A stretch of 20,770 nt of DNA from JBBQKP01 sp038326995 (GCA_038326995.1 JBBQKP010000041.1:1-20770); one strand, 5' to 3'. Positions 6,992 to 15,390 are shown, counted from the first letter of the stretch. Notes: generated from the sequence alone by a model not told the origin. Translations and numbers: made by a program.

Positions 6992-7876
6992 CTAGGCATC
7001 GCTAAAAATACGTTCCACGGTTTTTGGCGATTGACTGTGACCGGCGCGACTTGCTCCCCAATATCGTGGGGGTTGATATAGATTTTCGATCTCCGTCGGG
7101 ACGTCGATGAACAAAGCGGAAAATTCATCCCTGACAAAGAACGCATTACAACCAGTTTGCGAATTGCAGCAAACAAGCTTGTACCCGAACTCTTCGAATA
7201 GATCTACAAATGTTTGCAATGAGGCACTAAAGTAATCACTAAAATTCCACTGATGCTTGGGGTCATAATTTATTTTAAAACGTACAGGGGGTGGAAACTT
7301 TCCATTATATTCGACAACAAATACCTTTGGATTAATTCCCTGTTCGAGCAGCCTTCTAACAAAGAAATAATCATTGCCGTCGAGATCAAAAGATAGATAA
7401 TCAATATCTGACTTAAGAAACTCAATGCCATTACGTGCAAGTTTATCTATATTTTCGAGCGTCACCCATTCGCGTTGATAATTGAAGCGGTTTAAGTTCT
7501 GGAAATTAAAGCTCAGACTCTCTCCGCCGATCCAGAAGCCTTTCCAGCCTGCTGCCGCGAGAATAAGAGTATTATTCTCGAATCCGTTGCCCACACCGAA
7601 CTCGCAATAAGTCCCAGATTTCAGTCCAAGACGACGAACGATTTCAAGCGTGATTCCGTCTTCGTCTCCCTGCGAAAAACATCTTCGGCCAAACCTGTTG
7701 AGCGGATTCGCCGCGGTAGACCGAAGGATGTCGCTGCGCTGCTCATAAACGTCAGACGATAATGAACGAACGGCGGAAAAAACCTCTCCGATTTCTCTCC
7801 CCAACAACACCCGCCGAAATGAACTGGCGTAATGAGCGGCTTTTGAGTCGAGCAAGTTCCGCAGTAACTGTTTCAT
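6992..7876 (-). CDS. FkbM-like methyltransferase-fold protein
   Basis: 294 residues. CFSQGDEDGITLEIVRRLG (66-84), YCEFGVGNGFENNT (90-103), GWKGFWIGG (110-118), SFDLDGNDYFFVRRLL (162-177), VFVVEYNGKFPP (185-196) and GCNAFFVRDE (242-251) are the conserved blocks of a family related to FkbM-type SAM-dependent methyltransferases, often found near glycan or cell-surface genes. The EFGVGNG block would be the SAM-binding loop. Substrate is unknown. The ATG at 7876 has GAGG about 8 nt upstream. The gene is strikingly AT-rich: 42 of 120 bases are G or C at 7201-7320, against 39 of 60 at 8581-8640 in the next gene. That suggests acquisition by transfer. It stands alone, divergent from the DUF58 gene, with a candidate mobile repeat touching its 3' end. 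Confidence 0.7.
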   Translation of the reverse strand: MKQLLRNLLDSKAAHYASSFRRVLLGREIGEVFSAVRSLSSDVYEQRSDILRSTAANPLNRFGRRCFSQGDEDGITLEIVRRLGLKSGTYCEFGVGNGFENNTLILAAAGWKGFWIGGESLSFNFQNLNRFNYQREWVTLENIDKLARNGIEFLKSDIDYLSFDLDGNDYFFVRRLLEQGINPKVFVVEYNGKFPPPVRFKINYDPKHQWNFSDYFSASLQTFVDLFEEFGYKLVCCNSQTGCNAFFVRDEFSALFIDVPTEIENLYQPPRYWGASRAGHSQSPKTVERIFSDA

Positions 7877-8128
7877 TATAAAACCTCAGGCCAATGGGAT
7901 AAAGACGGTGCTTGATATTCGCTTCTGCGGGATGCCGCACAATGTTCGCATAGTTTATAGAGCAGCGGCAAAGTTGCCCTCACGCTCGGGACCTTCCCAG
8001 GAATAATTACTTCTCTATACCGCCCGGGTCAAGTCATTGGCCCAGCGTCCGGCGGAAGGATGTTCATCGCCCCGCGAGCGTCCCGCTTCCCTTGCACGCC
8101 AGAGCCTTCGTGTGCGACACTCCAGGCC

Positions 8129-9034
8129 ATGCCCGTGGCCAGTTCGACATCTCCTGCGCCTCTGCTCGATTCCGCGTTCATGTCGCGGCTGGATCAGCTT
8201 GATCTGGTCAGCCGAAAAATTCTTGCGGGCAAGATGAAGGGCGAACGCCGCAGCAAACGGCGAGGGCAGTCCGTCGAGTTCGCCGACTTCCGCAACTACG
8301 TGCCGGGCGATGACCTTCGATTCATCGATTGGAACATCTACGCGCGCCTCGACAAGCTGTTCATCAAGCTTTTTCTTGAAGAGGAAGACCTGGCCCTGCA
8401 TGTGTTGATCGACAGCAGCCTGAGCATGAACTACGGCGAGCCGGATAAGTTTGCTTACGCCAAGCGCGTCGCGGCGGCGCTGTCGTACATCGGGCTGGTC
8501 AACTACAACCGCGTGAACGTCGTCGCGCTCTCGGACACCGTCGTTTCGGAAACCGGCGGCATGCGCGGCAGGCGCAGCGTGCGCCGAATGCTGTCGTTCA
8601 TCGACGGCCTTGCTCCATCGGGCACGAGCAACTTCGCCGCGGCGTGTCGCAAGTACGCACTGACTTCGCGCGGCAAGGGCGTGTGCGTCGTGCTGTCAGA
8701 CTTCTTCGACAAGTCCGGCTTCGAGAACGGCCTGCGATTTCTCGCCACCGGCAAGCAGGACCTCTTCGCAGTCCAGCTTCTCTCGCCGCAGGAAATCGAC
8801 CCCGCGCAGCTCGTGGGCGACTTGAAACTCAAAGACATCGAAGACGGCGACACGGCCGAGGTTTCCATCACGCAGCCGCTATTGAAAAAGTACAAGAGCA
8901 ATCTGAATGGCTATTGCCTTTCGCTCAAGGAATACATCACCAGGCGTGGCGGGGTGTATCTGATGAGCAGCACGGCCGTGCCTTTCGATACGCTTGTGCT
9001 GAATTATCTTCGCGAGCGCGGCCTGTTGGGGTAG
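8129..9034 (+). CDS. DUF58 domain protein (MoxR-associated, VWA-like)
   Basis: 301 residues from this ATG. The signature FADFRNYVPGDDLRFIDW (51-68) with SRKILAGKMKGERRSKRRG before it defines DUF58. LIDSSLSM (93-100) is a VWA-like metal-ion site (D95, S97, S99). Such proteins work with a MoxR AAA+ ATPase and BatA-like membrane proteins, apparently in maturation or folding of cell-envelope or metal-containing targets. I chose 8129 because the family pattern begins shortly after it; ATGs at 8060 and 8180 are alternatives, and none has a good Shine-Dalgarno sequence. The partner BatA-like gene is downstream at 9410, separated by the MNT gene. No moxR is adjacent: the gene before is the FkbM-like one on the opposite strand. 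Confidence 0.9.
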   Translation: MPVASSTSPAPLLDSAFMSRLDQLDLVSRKILAGKMKGERRSKRRGQSVEFADFRNYVPGDDLRFIDWNIYARLDKLFIKLFLEEEDLALHVLIDSSLSMNYGEPDKFAYAKRVAAALSYIGLVNYNRVNVVALSDTVVSETGGMRGRRSVRRMLSFIDGLAPSGTSNFAAACRKYALTSRGKGVCVVLSDFFDKSGFENGLRFLATGKQDLFAVQLLSPQEIDPAQLVGDLKLKDIEDGDTAEVSITQPLLKKYKSNLNGYCLSLKEYITRRGGVYLMSSTAVPFDTLVLNYLRERGLLG

Positions 9035-9071
9035 GTTGCGGTGTAGGATGTGAAAGCACGATAACACTCAA

Positions 9072-9386
9072 ATGACGATCGACACCCACAATCTTGAACA
9101 CTTCTTCCCTAAGCTCCGCGACATCGCTGTGACTTATGGCCTTGACGAGTTGTCTCTATTTGGGTCTGTGTTGCGCGACAGCTTCAAAGACGATAGCGAT
9201 GTGGACGTCTTGATCTCGTTTACGAAGAACATTGAACAATCACTGGAGCGGTACGCGGAACTTCATCAGGCGCTGAGCAATTTATTTGGACGTGAAGTCC
9301 ATCTGACGGAACTCGAACTGCTGGAGAATCCGATTCGTCGACGAGTAATTTTGAAGACCAGGCGCGTGGTTCACGCGATGAACTGA
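9072..9386 (+). CDS. MNT-type minimal nucleotidyltransferase
   Basis: 104 residues. LFGSVLRDSFKDDSDVDVLI (29-48) holds the polymerase-beta-type signature GSxxR...SDxD, with G31, S32, D43 and D45. The tail NPIRRRVILKTRRVVHA is typical of small MNT proteins that serve as antitoxins of HEPN toxins, where they act by nucleotidylating the toxin. The third acidic position, usually VDLV, reads VHLT (H77), so catalytic capacity is uncertain. No HEPN gene is adjacent: 37 bp separate it from the DUF58 stop and 23 bp from the BatA-like start. Hand count at 9121-9240 gives 55 of 120 G+C, lower than its neighbours, which suggests a late insertion into this operon. There is no obvious Shine-Dalgarno sequence. 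Confidence 0.85.
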   Translation: MTIDTHNLEHFFPKLRDIAVTYGLDELSLFGSVLRDSFKDDSDVDVLISFTKNIEQSLERYAELHQALSNLFGREVHLTELELLENPIRRRVILKTRRVVHAMN

Positions 9387-9409
9387 TCACGCAATGAATT
9401 GACGCTCCC

Positions 9410-11539
9410 ATGAACTGGCTACCCAATCTCCTCAACTGGCCCGCCGCGCTGATCGCATCCGCGATCGCGATTCCAGCGTTGGTGGCGCTTTACTTCCTCA
9501 AGCTTCGCCGCAAGGAAGCGCCGATTAGTTCGACGATTTTGTGGAAGAAGAGCGTTCAGGATTTGCAGGTCAACTCGCCGTTCCAGACGCTTCGCCGAAA
9601 TTTACTGCTGTTGCTTCAGCTGCTGATCCTGGCGGCGTTGCTCTTTTCGCTCAGCAGGCCCGTCAGTTTTCAGAAGGCCCAGCCCGGCGCGCGATCTGTC
9701 ATTCTCATCGACCGAAGCGGTAGCATGAACACTCGTGATGGCGGCGCAAAAACCGACTCAACCCCAAGCTCCATCACGCGCCTTGAAGATGCGAAGAAGC
9801 AGGCGAAGGAAATCGTCGACGCGATGCCCGACGCGGGGCAGGCGGTGCTCATCGCCTTCGATAGCGTCGCGCAAACGCTCGTGCCGATGACGACGAATCG
9901 GCAGCAGCTGAAGGCCGCGATTGACGCGATCACGCCGACTGATCGCCCGACGCGTCTCAAGCTCGCGTATCAACTCGCCGACGCCGCGATGAACATCGAC
10001 GCTTCGCAATTGGGCGACGCGAAACAACTCGCCGAAGTTTTTGTTCTGTCCGACGGCCGGGCGCTGGACGAAAGCGAGCTCACACTTCGCGGCAGCGTGA
10101 AGTTCATCCGCATCGGCCGCGACGACACCAAAAATATTGGCGTCGTCAGTCTCTCTGCGCGGCGCAATTACGAACGGCCGACCGAAGTGCAGGTCTTTGC
10201 GCGCCTCGCAAACTTCGGCCCGGAGCCCGTCGATGCGCAGGTGCAGCTCGCCGTCTCGCCGATTGAAACAAGTTCGTCCCCCAGCTCGTCCCCCGGCTCG
10301 TCAGCCGGCCTATCCACTGACAACTTCGTGGGCAGGCAAGTTCAATCCACGACGCGGCTGATTCCCGTTCGCTGGGACGATGCAAAGCGGCGGCAGTACA
10401 TGCAGGAGAACCCGCAGGCCGGTCGCGACAGCGTGGAGTTCACGCTCGAACTCACGACAGCCGCGGTGATTCAGCTCACGCAGCTTTCGACCGAAGGCGA
10501 TGCGCTGCAGATTGATGATGTCGCACGCGTGGTTGTGCCCGGGCCCAAGCGACTGTCCGTCGGTCTCGTTACCGAAGGCAACTTCTTCCTGGAGCGAGTC
10601 ATCGAAAGCCTCGGCCTGGATCAACCAAAATTCCTCACGCCCCAGCAATACGCCCAAAGTACGCCGACTGATCTCGATGTGATTTTGTTCGATCGCATCT
10701 CGCCCGCAAAACTCCCCGACGCCGGCAACTTCGTTTTCTTCGGCTGCGTCGGGCCGGTGGCGCTGACGGGCCAGAGCGTGCGGCAAAGCAAGTCGCCCGA
10801 GGGTGCGGATCAGTTCATGCCCGACGTCGGCGTGCTCGACTGGAAGCGCGATCACCCGCTGCTCAAAACACTTAACCTCGGCAAACTTTTTGCCAAGCAG
10901 GCGATCATGCTCGACTTGCCCAGCGATGCCGAAGTGTTGATGGAAGGCACTGGTAGTTTCAGTTCCGCAGGCGGTGGCGGGGCGACGCCGCTGATTGTCT
11001 TCTCTCGACAGGGAAAGAGTCAGAACCTTCATATCGCCTTCGACCTGCTCGAAAGCAATTGGCCGCTTCGCGAGTCGTTCCCGATTTTTATTTATAATGT
11101 GATGCAGTTCCTGGCGGCCGGTGCGGACCTTGGCGTGCGCGAAAGTTTCGCGCCCGGCGCGACGCCGCGCTTGCCGCGCGTCGCACTGCAGCGCATCTCC
11201 GACCCTGCCCCGACAACACTGCAGCTCATCGGCCCGGGCACACGCGTCAACGTCGAAATTCCGTCGACCGCCGACGCCGCGCTTCCCGCGCTCGATTTTA
11301 CAGGGCTCTATCAGACCATCCCGCTCGTGCCGGGCGTCGAACGCATCGCCGTCAATCTGCTTGACGAAAACGAGAGCAACACATTGCCGCTGACCAAATC
11401 CCCGGGCAACGTCGGCGGCGTCGTCGCATCGGGCGAATCACGCTCGCGCGTCGAGTGGTGGTGGTGGATCATCGCAGTCGGCGGCATCCCGCTGCTCATG
11501 ATCGAGTGGTACGTCTACACGCGCAGAGTGCATAGTTAA
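9410..11539 (+). CDS. BatA-like VWA domain membrane protein
   Basis: 709 residues. Two N-terminal membrane helices (about 10-30 and 64-82) flank the KLRRKEAPISSTILWKKS segment characteristic of the BatA/aerotolerance-regulator N-terminal domain. A VWA domain begins at about 96 with the MIDAS motif LIDRSGSMNT (D101, S103, S105) and includes VLSDGRALDE. A region around 420-450 (VILFDRISPAKLPDAGNFVF) looks like the glutamine-amidotransferase-like fold often found in such proteins. A last helix (about 684-701, WWWIIAVGGIPLLMIEWYVY) anchors the C-terminus. It probably works at the membrane with the DUF58 protein encoded upstream. The central stretch SSPSSSPGSS is low complexity. The ComEA-like gene follows after 27 bp, so the two are probably cotranscribed. 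Confidence 0.88.
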   Translation: MNWLPNLLNWPAALIASAIAIPALVALYFLKLRRKEAPISSTILWKKSVQDLQVNSPFQTLRRNLLLLLQLLILAALLFSLSRPVSFQKAQPGARSVILIDRSGSMNTRDGGAKTDSTPSSITRLEDAKKQAKEIVDAMPDAGQAVLIAFDSVAQTLVPMTTNRQQLKAAIDAITPTDRPTRLKLAYQLADAAMNIDASQLGDAKQLAEVFVLSDGRALDESELTLRGSVKFIRIGRDDTKNIGVVSLSARRNYERPTEVQVFARLANFGPEPVDAQVQLAVSPIETSSSPSSSPGSSAGLSTDNFVGRQVQSTTRLIPVRWDDAKRRQYMQENPQAGRDSVEFTLELTTAAVIQLTQLSTEGDALQIDDVARVVVPGPKRLSVGLVTEGNFFLERVIESLGLDQPKFLTPQQYAQSTPTDLDVILFDRISPAKLPDAGNFVFFGCVGPVALTGQSVRQSKSPEGADQFMPDVGVLDWKRDHPLLKTLNLGKLFAKQAIMLDLPSDAEVLMEGTGSFSSAGGGGATPLIVFSRQGKSQNLHIAFDLLESNWPLRESFPIFIYNVMQFLAAGADLGVRESFAPGATPRLPRVALQRISDPAPTTLQLIGPGTRVNVEIPSTADAALPALDFTGLYQTIPLVPGVERIAVNLLDENESNTLPLTKSPGNVGGVVASGESRSRVEWWWWIIAVGGIPLLMIEWYVYTRRVHS

Positions 11540-11566
11540 TTTCAGCATTTTAGAAACACACACAGC

Positions 11567-11944
11567 TTGTCACTCACACTCGCCCAGCGTCGCGGATTCC
11601 TCATCGTGCTCGCGTCCGCGATCACACTGGGCGCGTATCAGCTCATGTCCCGGCCCGTGATGCTCGCCTATCCGCTCCCCGATGTCGGCGACCGCGCGAG
11701 CGAATTACAAAGCAAGATCGACCCGAATATCGCGACGCAGGCAGAGCTTTCGGTGCTGCCGATGTTCGGCGAAAAACGCGCCCGCGATGTCGTCGAATTT
11801 CGCGAACAATCCGGCCTGCCTCGACCCTTCGCAACCGCAAACGACCTCATGAAAATAAAAGGCATCGGCCCGGGTATTCTTCGCCAGATCGAGCCGTTTC
11901 TGGAGTTCAAAACCGCCACACCCGGCACGCGACCAACGCATTAA
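11567..11944 (+). CDS. ComEA-like helix-hairpin-helix protein
   Basis: 125 residues from a TTG start. Residues about 9-27 form one membrane helix (GFLIVLASAITLGAYQLM), and the rest is a tandem helix-hairpin-helix module: IDPNIATQAELSVLPMFGEKRARDVVEFRE followed, after a short linker, by FATANDLMKIKGIGPGILRQIEPFLEF. This is the ComEA arrangement: a membrane-anchored, outward-facing double-stranded DNA-binding protein used in DNA uptake. Other HhH proteins of unknown role have the same build, so a competence role is inferred. The TTG is preferred because the next in-frame ATG (11645) would delete the membrane helix. It is 27 bp after the BatA-like gene. Confidence 0.75.
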   Translation: MSLTLAQRRGFLIVLASAITLGAYQLMSRPVMLAYPLPDVGDRASELQSKIDPNIATQAELSVLPMFGEKRARDVVEFREQSGLPRPFATANDLMKIKGIGPGILRQIEPFLEFKTATPGTRPTH

Positions 11945-11996
11945 TAGTGCGGGGTTAAACTATAATTGTTGTATCACTCCACGCGAGTGCACAGGC
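11945..11996. other. Start of the 11945-12409 spacer
   Basis: The 465-bp spacer between the ComEA-like and methyltransferase genes has no supportable protein gene. It holds composite repeat copy B (11997-12140) and a minus-strand copy of the short repeat (12253-12279). I see nothing in these first 52 bases, in 12141-12252 or in 12280-12409. Confidence 0.6.
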
Positions 11997-12140
11997 AATT
12001 AAATGAGCCGCACGATAGTAAGCGGTTTCTGAGAATCGCCATGAAGCCTTCAACGTGCGGATTCGTTTCCGGCCCGTCCGGCAGGACATCGCACTTCCGA
12101 CTGGATTGCAGAAAGAAACTGTCCTGCCGGACGGGCCGGA
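11997..12140 (+). repeat. Composite palindromic repeat, copy B (includes short repeat copy 3)
   Basis: It begins AATTAAATGAGCCGC and TAAGCGGTTTCTGAGAATCG, continues through CAACGTGCGGATTCG and ends in a perfect 21-bp inverted repeat (12068-12088 with 12120-12140; core GGCCCGTCCGGCAGGAC, loop 31 nt). Each arm holds its own small palindrome, GTCC-GGCA-GGAC. It is homologous to copy A at 6719-6879; only the sequence between the arms differs clearly, and it is shorter here. Confidence 0.85.
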
Positions 12141-12252
12141 GTGAAAAACGAGAATAAATCCAGCGTGGTTCTCCAATGTTTTGCCGCGGGCCTGCCTGCG
12201 TGCTGACGAAAATGCGAGCGACGTCCCTAGTCCTGCAGTCGTCCCACGAACA

Positions 12253-12279
12253 CGCGCTCACTTCGTAGGCGGCTCTTTT
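12253..12279 (-). repeat. Dispersed GAGCCGC repeat, copy 4 (inverted)
   Basis: On the minus strand this reads AAAAGAGCCGCCTACGAAGT then GAGCGCG, matching the copies at 15502 and 19127. It is the only inverted copy in the window. It lies about 110 bp past composite repeat B. Confidence 0.6.
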
Positions 12280-12409
12280 GGTTCGCTCCTCCTTTTAACA
12301 CGACAAGGAACCGAACAGCGTTTCGTGATATAACGCGTCGGCGTCGCCGTTTCATTCTTCTAGTCAACTCGCCCGATCAATGGTGTGAGACCGCGTTTGC
12401 CCCAATCCG

Positions 12410-13195
12410 ATGTCAACTCTTCGCAAAGCCATTAAAAACGTTCGCGTCGTCACCGATGTGGCGCTGAATTCGGTCGGCATACGACAGTCGACCAGCTCCG
12501 TCGCCAAGCAGGCGCAGTCGTGGTGGCGTCAGCCGCCCGTTCACAAGCATTCGATTTATTCGCACTTTCGCGACGGATTTGATGACGCAACCTGGCTCAA
12601 CATCGGCCGCGAATCGTTTGACCTCTTCGAGTCTTTTTCCAGCTCGATGAAGTTCGACAGGCCGGCCGGGAGGATTGTGGAGTGGGGCTGCGGCGGAGGC
12701 GCGAACGCGGTGCATTTCGGCCGCGAAGCGACGCAATACATCGGCATCGACGTCAATGAAAAAACGCTCGCCGAGTGTGGCAGGCAAATGGAACTAGCGG
12801 GTTTGACTCACTTCACGCCGCTGCTCATCGACATCCCGGAACCCGAATCCGTGTTGCAGAAAATTCCGAGCCCTTGCGATCTTTTCGTGTGTCTCTACGT
12901 CTTCGAACTCTTTCCGTCGCAATCGTACGGCATGCGGATTCTCAAGATCGCACATCAACTGCTTCGCCCGGGCGGGATGGCCATGATCCAGATCAAGTAT
13001 TCCGTCAACCGTGCGACGCAATCGCGCGGCTGGGGCTATAAGTTCGGCGTCGCGAATATGACTTCATACCGCATCGATGAGTTCTGGCAGCACGCCACCG
13101 ACGCTGGGTTTTTGCCGCACTGCGTTCATCTGATGCCCCAGCAACGCACCGTGAGCGACGAGCGATACGCGTATTTCTTTCTCAGGAAAGTCTGA
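12410..13195 (+). CDS. Class I SAM-dependent methyltransferase
   Basis: 261 residues. RIVEWGCGGGANAVHFG (88-104) is motif I of the class I methyltransferase fold. GIDVNEKTL (112-120) holds the acidic residue that contacts the SAM ribose. CDLFVCLYVFELFPS and LLRPGGMAMIQIKYS are the later conserved strands of the Methyltransf_11/25 type. The first 50 or so residues are basic and have no recognised domain. Substrate is unknown. The ATG at 12410 lacks a clear Shine-Dalgarno sequence. The gene is alone on its strand after a repeat-rich spacer and converges with the cytochrome peroxidase gene, only 57 bp away. Confidence 0.85.
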   Translation: MSTLRKAIKNVRVVTDVALNSVGIRQSTSSVAKQAQSWWRQPPVHKHSIYSHFRDGFDDATWLNIGRESFDLFESFSSSMKFDRPAGRIVEWGCGGGANAVHFGREATQYIGIDVNEKTLAECGRQMELAGLTHFTPLLIDIPEPESVLQKIPSPCDLFVCLYVFELFPSQSYGMRILKIAHQLLRPGGMAMIQIKYSVNRATQSRGWGYKFGVANMTSYRIDEFWQHATDAGFLPHCVHLMPQQRTVSDERYAYFFLRKV

Positions 13196-13252
13196 GATTT
13201 GCAGGACACAAGTTCGGCTTCGACATCGCAACAACGATAATCCAACCGGCCC

Positions 13253-14434
13253 CTAATTCGCCGGCAACTCCGGCGGGTTAATTCGCAATCGCGGCTCTTC
13301 GAGCGTCGCCAGGAACGCCAGGATATCGAGCTTGTCCGCGTCGGTGAGCATGAGCTGCCGGAGGATGGGCGAGGCCTTGGGGAAGAGCGGATTGTCGATC
13401 TCGCTCGCGCGCGGCTTGGGTTGCACGCCGCCGTTGTCGTAGATGTTGAGGATGCCGGGCAACTCGAACAGGCCGTTGTGCATATACGGGCCGGTGCGGG
13501 TGATGTTGCGAAGCGTCGGCGTCTTGAACGCGCCGACGTCTTTGGGGTCGTTGGTGATCTTGTACCGCCCCAGGTCCTCGCGCTCGCGCCCGAACGCGCT
13601 GAGCCCGATGTTGTGAAACTTCTGGTCGGTCATGAGAGGCCCGGTGTGGCAATTGATGCAGCGGGCGGCGGTGCGATAAAGATGCAGCCCGCGAAGCTCC
13701 TGATCGTTCAGTGCTTCGCTGCGGCCTTTGATGAAACTGTCGAAGCGGCTTCGACCCGGAACGATCGTTCGCTCGAAGGTGGCGATGGCCTTGGTGATGT
13801 GGTCGAGCGTGATCTTTTCTTCGCCGAAGACGGCCTTGAACTGCTCGCGATAGCCCGGAACGGCATTGATCCGCTTTTCGACATCCGAGAACTCCGCGTG
13901 CATCTCGCCCGCATTGGCCAGGGGCAAAAGCACCTGACTTTCGAGCGACGAAGCCCGGCCGTCCCACATAAAGCTAGTGCTGAACGCCACGCCCATCAGG
14001 GTCGGCGAGTTGCGGTTTGATCGCGTGAGTTGGTGCCCTTGACTGACTGATTTTCCGTCCGTCCAACCCAGATCAGGATGATGGCAACTGACGCACGCGA
14101 CGGCATTGGAGACCGACAGGCGCGGGTCCCAGAAGAGCTGTCGACCGAGCTCGGCCTTCTCCTTCGAATAGGGATTGTCGTCGGGGAAAACCACGTTCGG
14201 AACGACCGCCAGATCATTCCGATCCTCGACGGGCACGTTCGGGTCCCAGTCGGCCTGGGGCCAGCTTTCAGGCGGGCCGAGGTAAAGCGTACGAAGGTCG
14301 GTCGATGCGGCGGTACTATTCGCCTGAGTGGCCTCAAAAGCGGCGAAGAGGGAGTGCGAAAATGCGATGGTCGTGCCCAGTGCCAGGACGCATGCGAGGG
14401 AGGCGATTTTGAGCTTGAGAGTTGGCATCCGCAT
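13253..14434 (-). CDS. Di-heme cytochrome c peroxidase (CcpA/MauG family)
   Basis: 393 residues with an N-terminal signal peptide (about 1-31), so a periplasmic protein. Two covalent heme motifs are present: CVSCH (C114, C117, H118) and CINCH (C259, C262, H263). WDGR (157-160) and TPTLRNITRTGPYMHNG (305-321) are family blocks, with M318 a likely axial ligand of the second heme. Members reduce hydrogen peroxide with electrons from small cytochromes, or oxidise proteins like MauG; which applies here is open. ATGs at 14434 and 14428 both fit, and neither has a clear Shine-Dalgarno sequence. The pseudopilin gene ends 50 bp upstream on the same strand, so cotranscription is possible without an obvious functional link. 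Confidence 0.92.
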   Translation of the reverse strand: MRMPTLKLKIASLACVLALGTTIAFSHSLFAAFEATQANSTAASTDLRTLYLGPPESWPQADWDPNVPVEDRNDLAVVPNVVFPDDNPYSKEKAELGRQLFWDPRLSVSNAVACVSCHHPDLGWTDGKSVSQGHQLTRSNRNSPTLMGVAFSTSFMWDGRASSLESQVLLPLANAGEMHAEFSDVEKRINAVPGYREQFKAVFGEEKITLDHITKAIATFERTIVPGRSRFDSFIKGRSEALNDQELRGLHLYRTAARCINCHTGPLMTDQKFHNIGLSAFGREREDLGRYKITNDPKDVGAFKTPTLRNITRTGPYMHNGLFELPGILNIYDNGGVQPKPRASEIDNPLFPKASPILRQLMLTDADKLDILAFLATLEEPRLRINPPELPAN

Positions 14435-14484
14435 AAAATCGAGGTTACGCGAAAAGTGTAGGGCGGGTTGAGGCCGGGTTGCAA

Positions 14485-15390
14485 TCAGCCTCGAATGAAT
14501 TCATTTTTGAAACCGCCGGGCTGGGCGGGGTCTCTGAGGAAAACCCAAATGCCGATCGAACCGTCGCGAAAATAGCTGTTCAGTGCGCCTTGCACGGGCG
14601 TGGAGCCATTGCGTATTCGGCGGTTGACGAACCAGGTGTGCGGGAAGAATCGCTTGCCCTGATCAATCGTGAAAGAACCGGTCTGAGGGGCGCGTCGACC
14701 TGAAACAGAAGGACGGTTGGTGTAGTTGTCGGATAAGTAAGGCTGCGGCTGCGCGTTGGCGGCGGCAAGCTTGCGACGCTGGACGGTCGTGAATCGCTCG
14801 GCCTCTCTGCTGTAGCTCGATATTGAGTACGTGTTGCCCAACTCTGACATCCAGTCGAGCTGGCTGGGGCAGATCCAGACTTTGCTTTCCGCGTTCAGGT
14901 ACTTCGCTTTACGCGGCAGGCCGTTGGAGTAGTCAATCGCAGGCTGCGTTTGCGTGGGCGCGACGATGCCGTGGAGCAGCGAAGGCAGGCCGTAGATTTC
15001 GGGTGTGGAGCCCGGGATGACAGAGCCGTCTTCGTTGGTGGCGATTTTGTTCGGACCGACGCGGAAGAGGGATCCGCCGATGGATTGGGCCGAATCCCCG
15101 TTGGCGGCGATTTCAGCGGGAGAGATGAACCCGCCCAGAGTGGTCGCGCCGGGCCAGCGGTCCTTGTGTTCGCCAGCGTAATACTGAATCGCAAGCCCGA
15201 TCTGGCTCAGGTTGCTTCGGCACTGCGTGAAGCGGGCACTGTCGCGTGCCCTGCCCAGCGCGGGAAGAAGCAGCGAGATCAGCACCGCGATGATGCCGAT
15301 GACCACGAGCAACTCGACAAGTGTGAAGCCGGCTCGGATGAAGCCGCCGGCCTGGCCGACAGGACTTTGGTTAGAATATCGCTTTCGCAT
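14485..15390 (-). CDS. Planctomycete-type pseudopilin (type II secretion, prepilin N-terminal domain)
   Basis: 301 residues. RAGFTLVELLVVIGIIAVLI holds a type III prepilin cleavage site: G21 before F22, with the conserved E26 at mature position five, followed by the hydrophobic helix. ALGRARDSARFTQCRSNLSQIGLAIQYYA is the next block shared by the very large pseudopilin family of planctomycetes (DUF1559-like and relatives). A C-terminal NSYFRDGS recalls the family's DG motif. These proteins are processed by a prepilin peptidase and belong to type II secretion or pilus-like machinery; their exact job is unknown. The ATG at 15390 has only a weak GACGAG upstream. No other secretion genes are in the window, as is usual for these scattered paralogues. 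Confidence 0.9.
   Translation of the reverse strand: MRKRYSNQSPVGQAGGFIRAGFTLVELLVVIGIIAVLISLLLPALGRARDSARFTQCRSNLSQIGLAIQYYAGEHKDRWPGATTLGGFISPAEIAANGDSAQSIGGSLFRVGPNKIATNEDGSVIPGSTPEIYGLPSLLHGIVAPTQTQPAIDYSNGLPRKAKYLNAESKVWICPSQLDWMSELGNTYSISSYSREAERFTTVQRRKLAAANAQPQPYLSDNYTNRPSVSGRRAPQTGSFTIDQGKRFFPHTWFVNRRIRNGSTPVQGALNSYFRDGSIGIWVFLRDPAQPGGFKNEFIRG

Noticed and set aside
8129..11944. DUF58, MNT, BatA-like and ComEA-like genes as a new defence or toxin system
   Set aside because: DUF58 and BatA-like proteins are widespread housekeeping-type envelope factors. A single MNT gene without a HEPN partner or any effector nuclease does not support a defence call.
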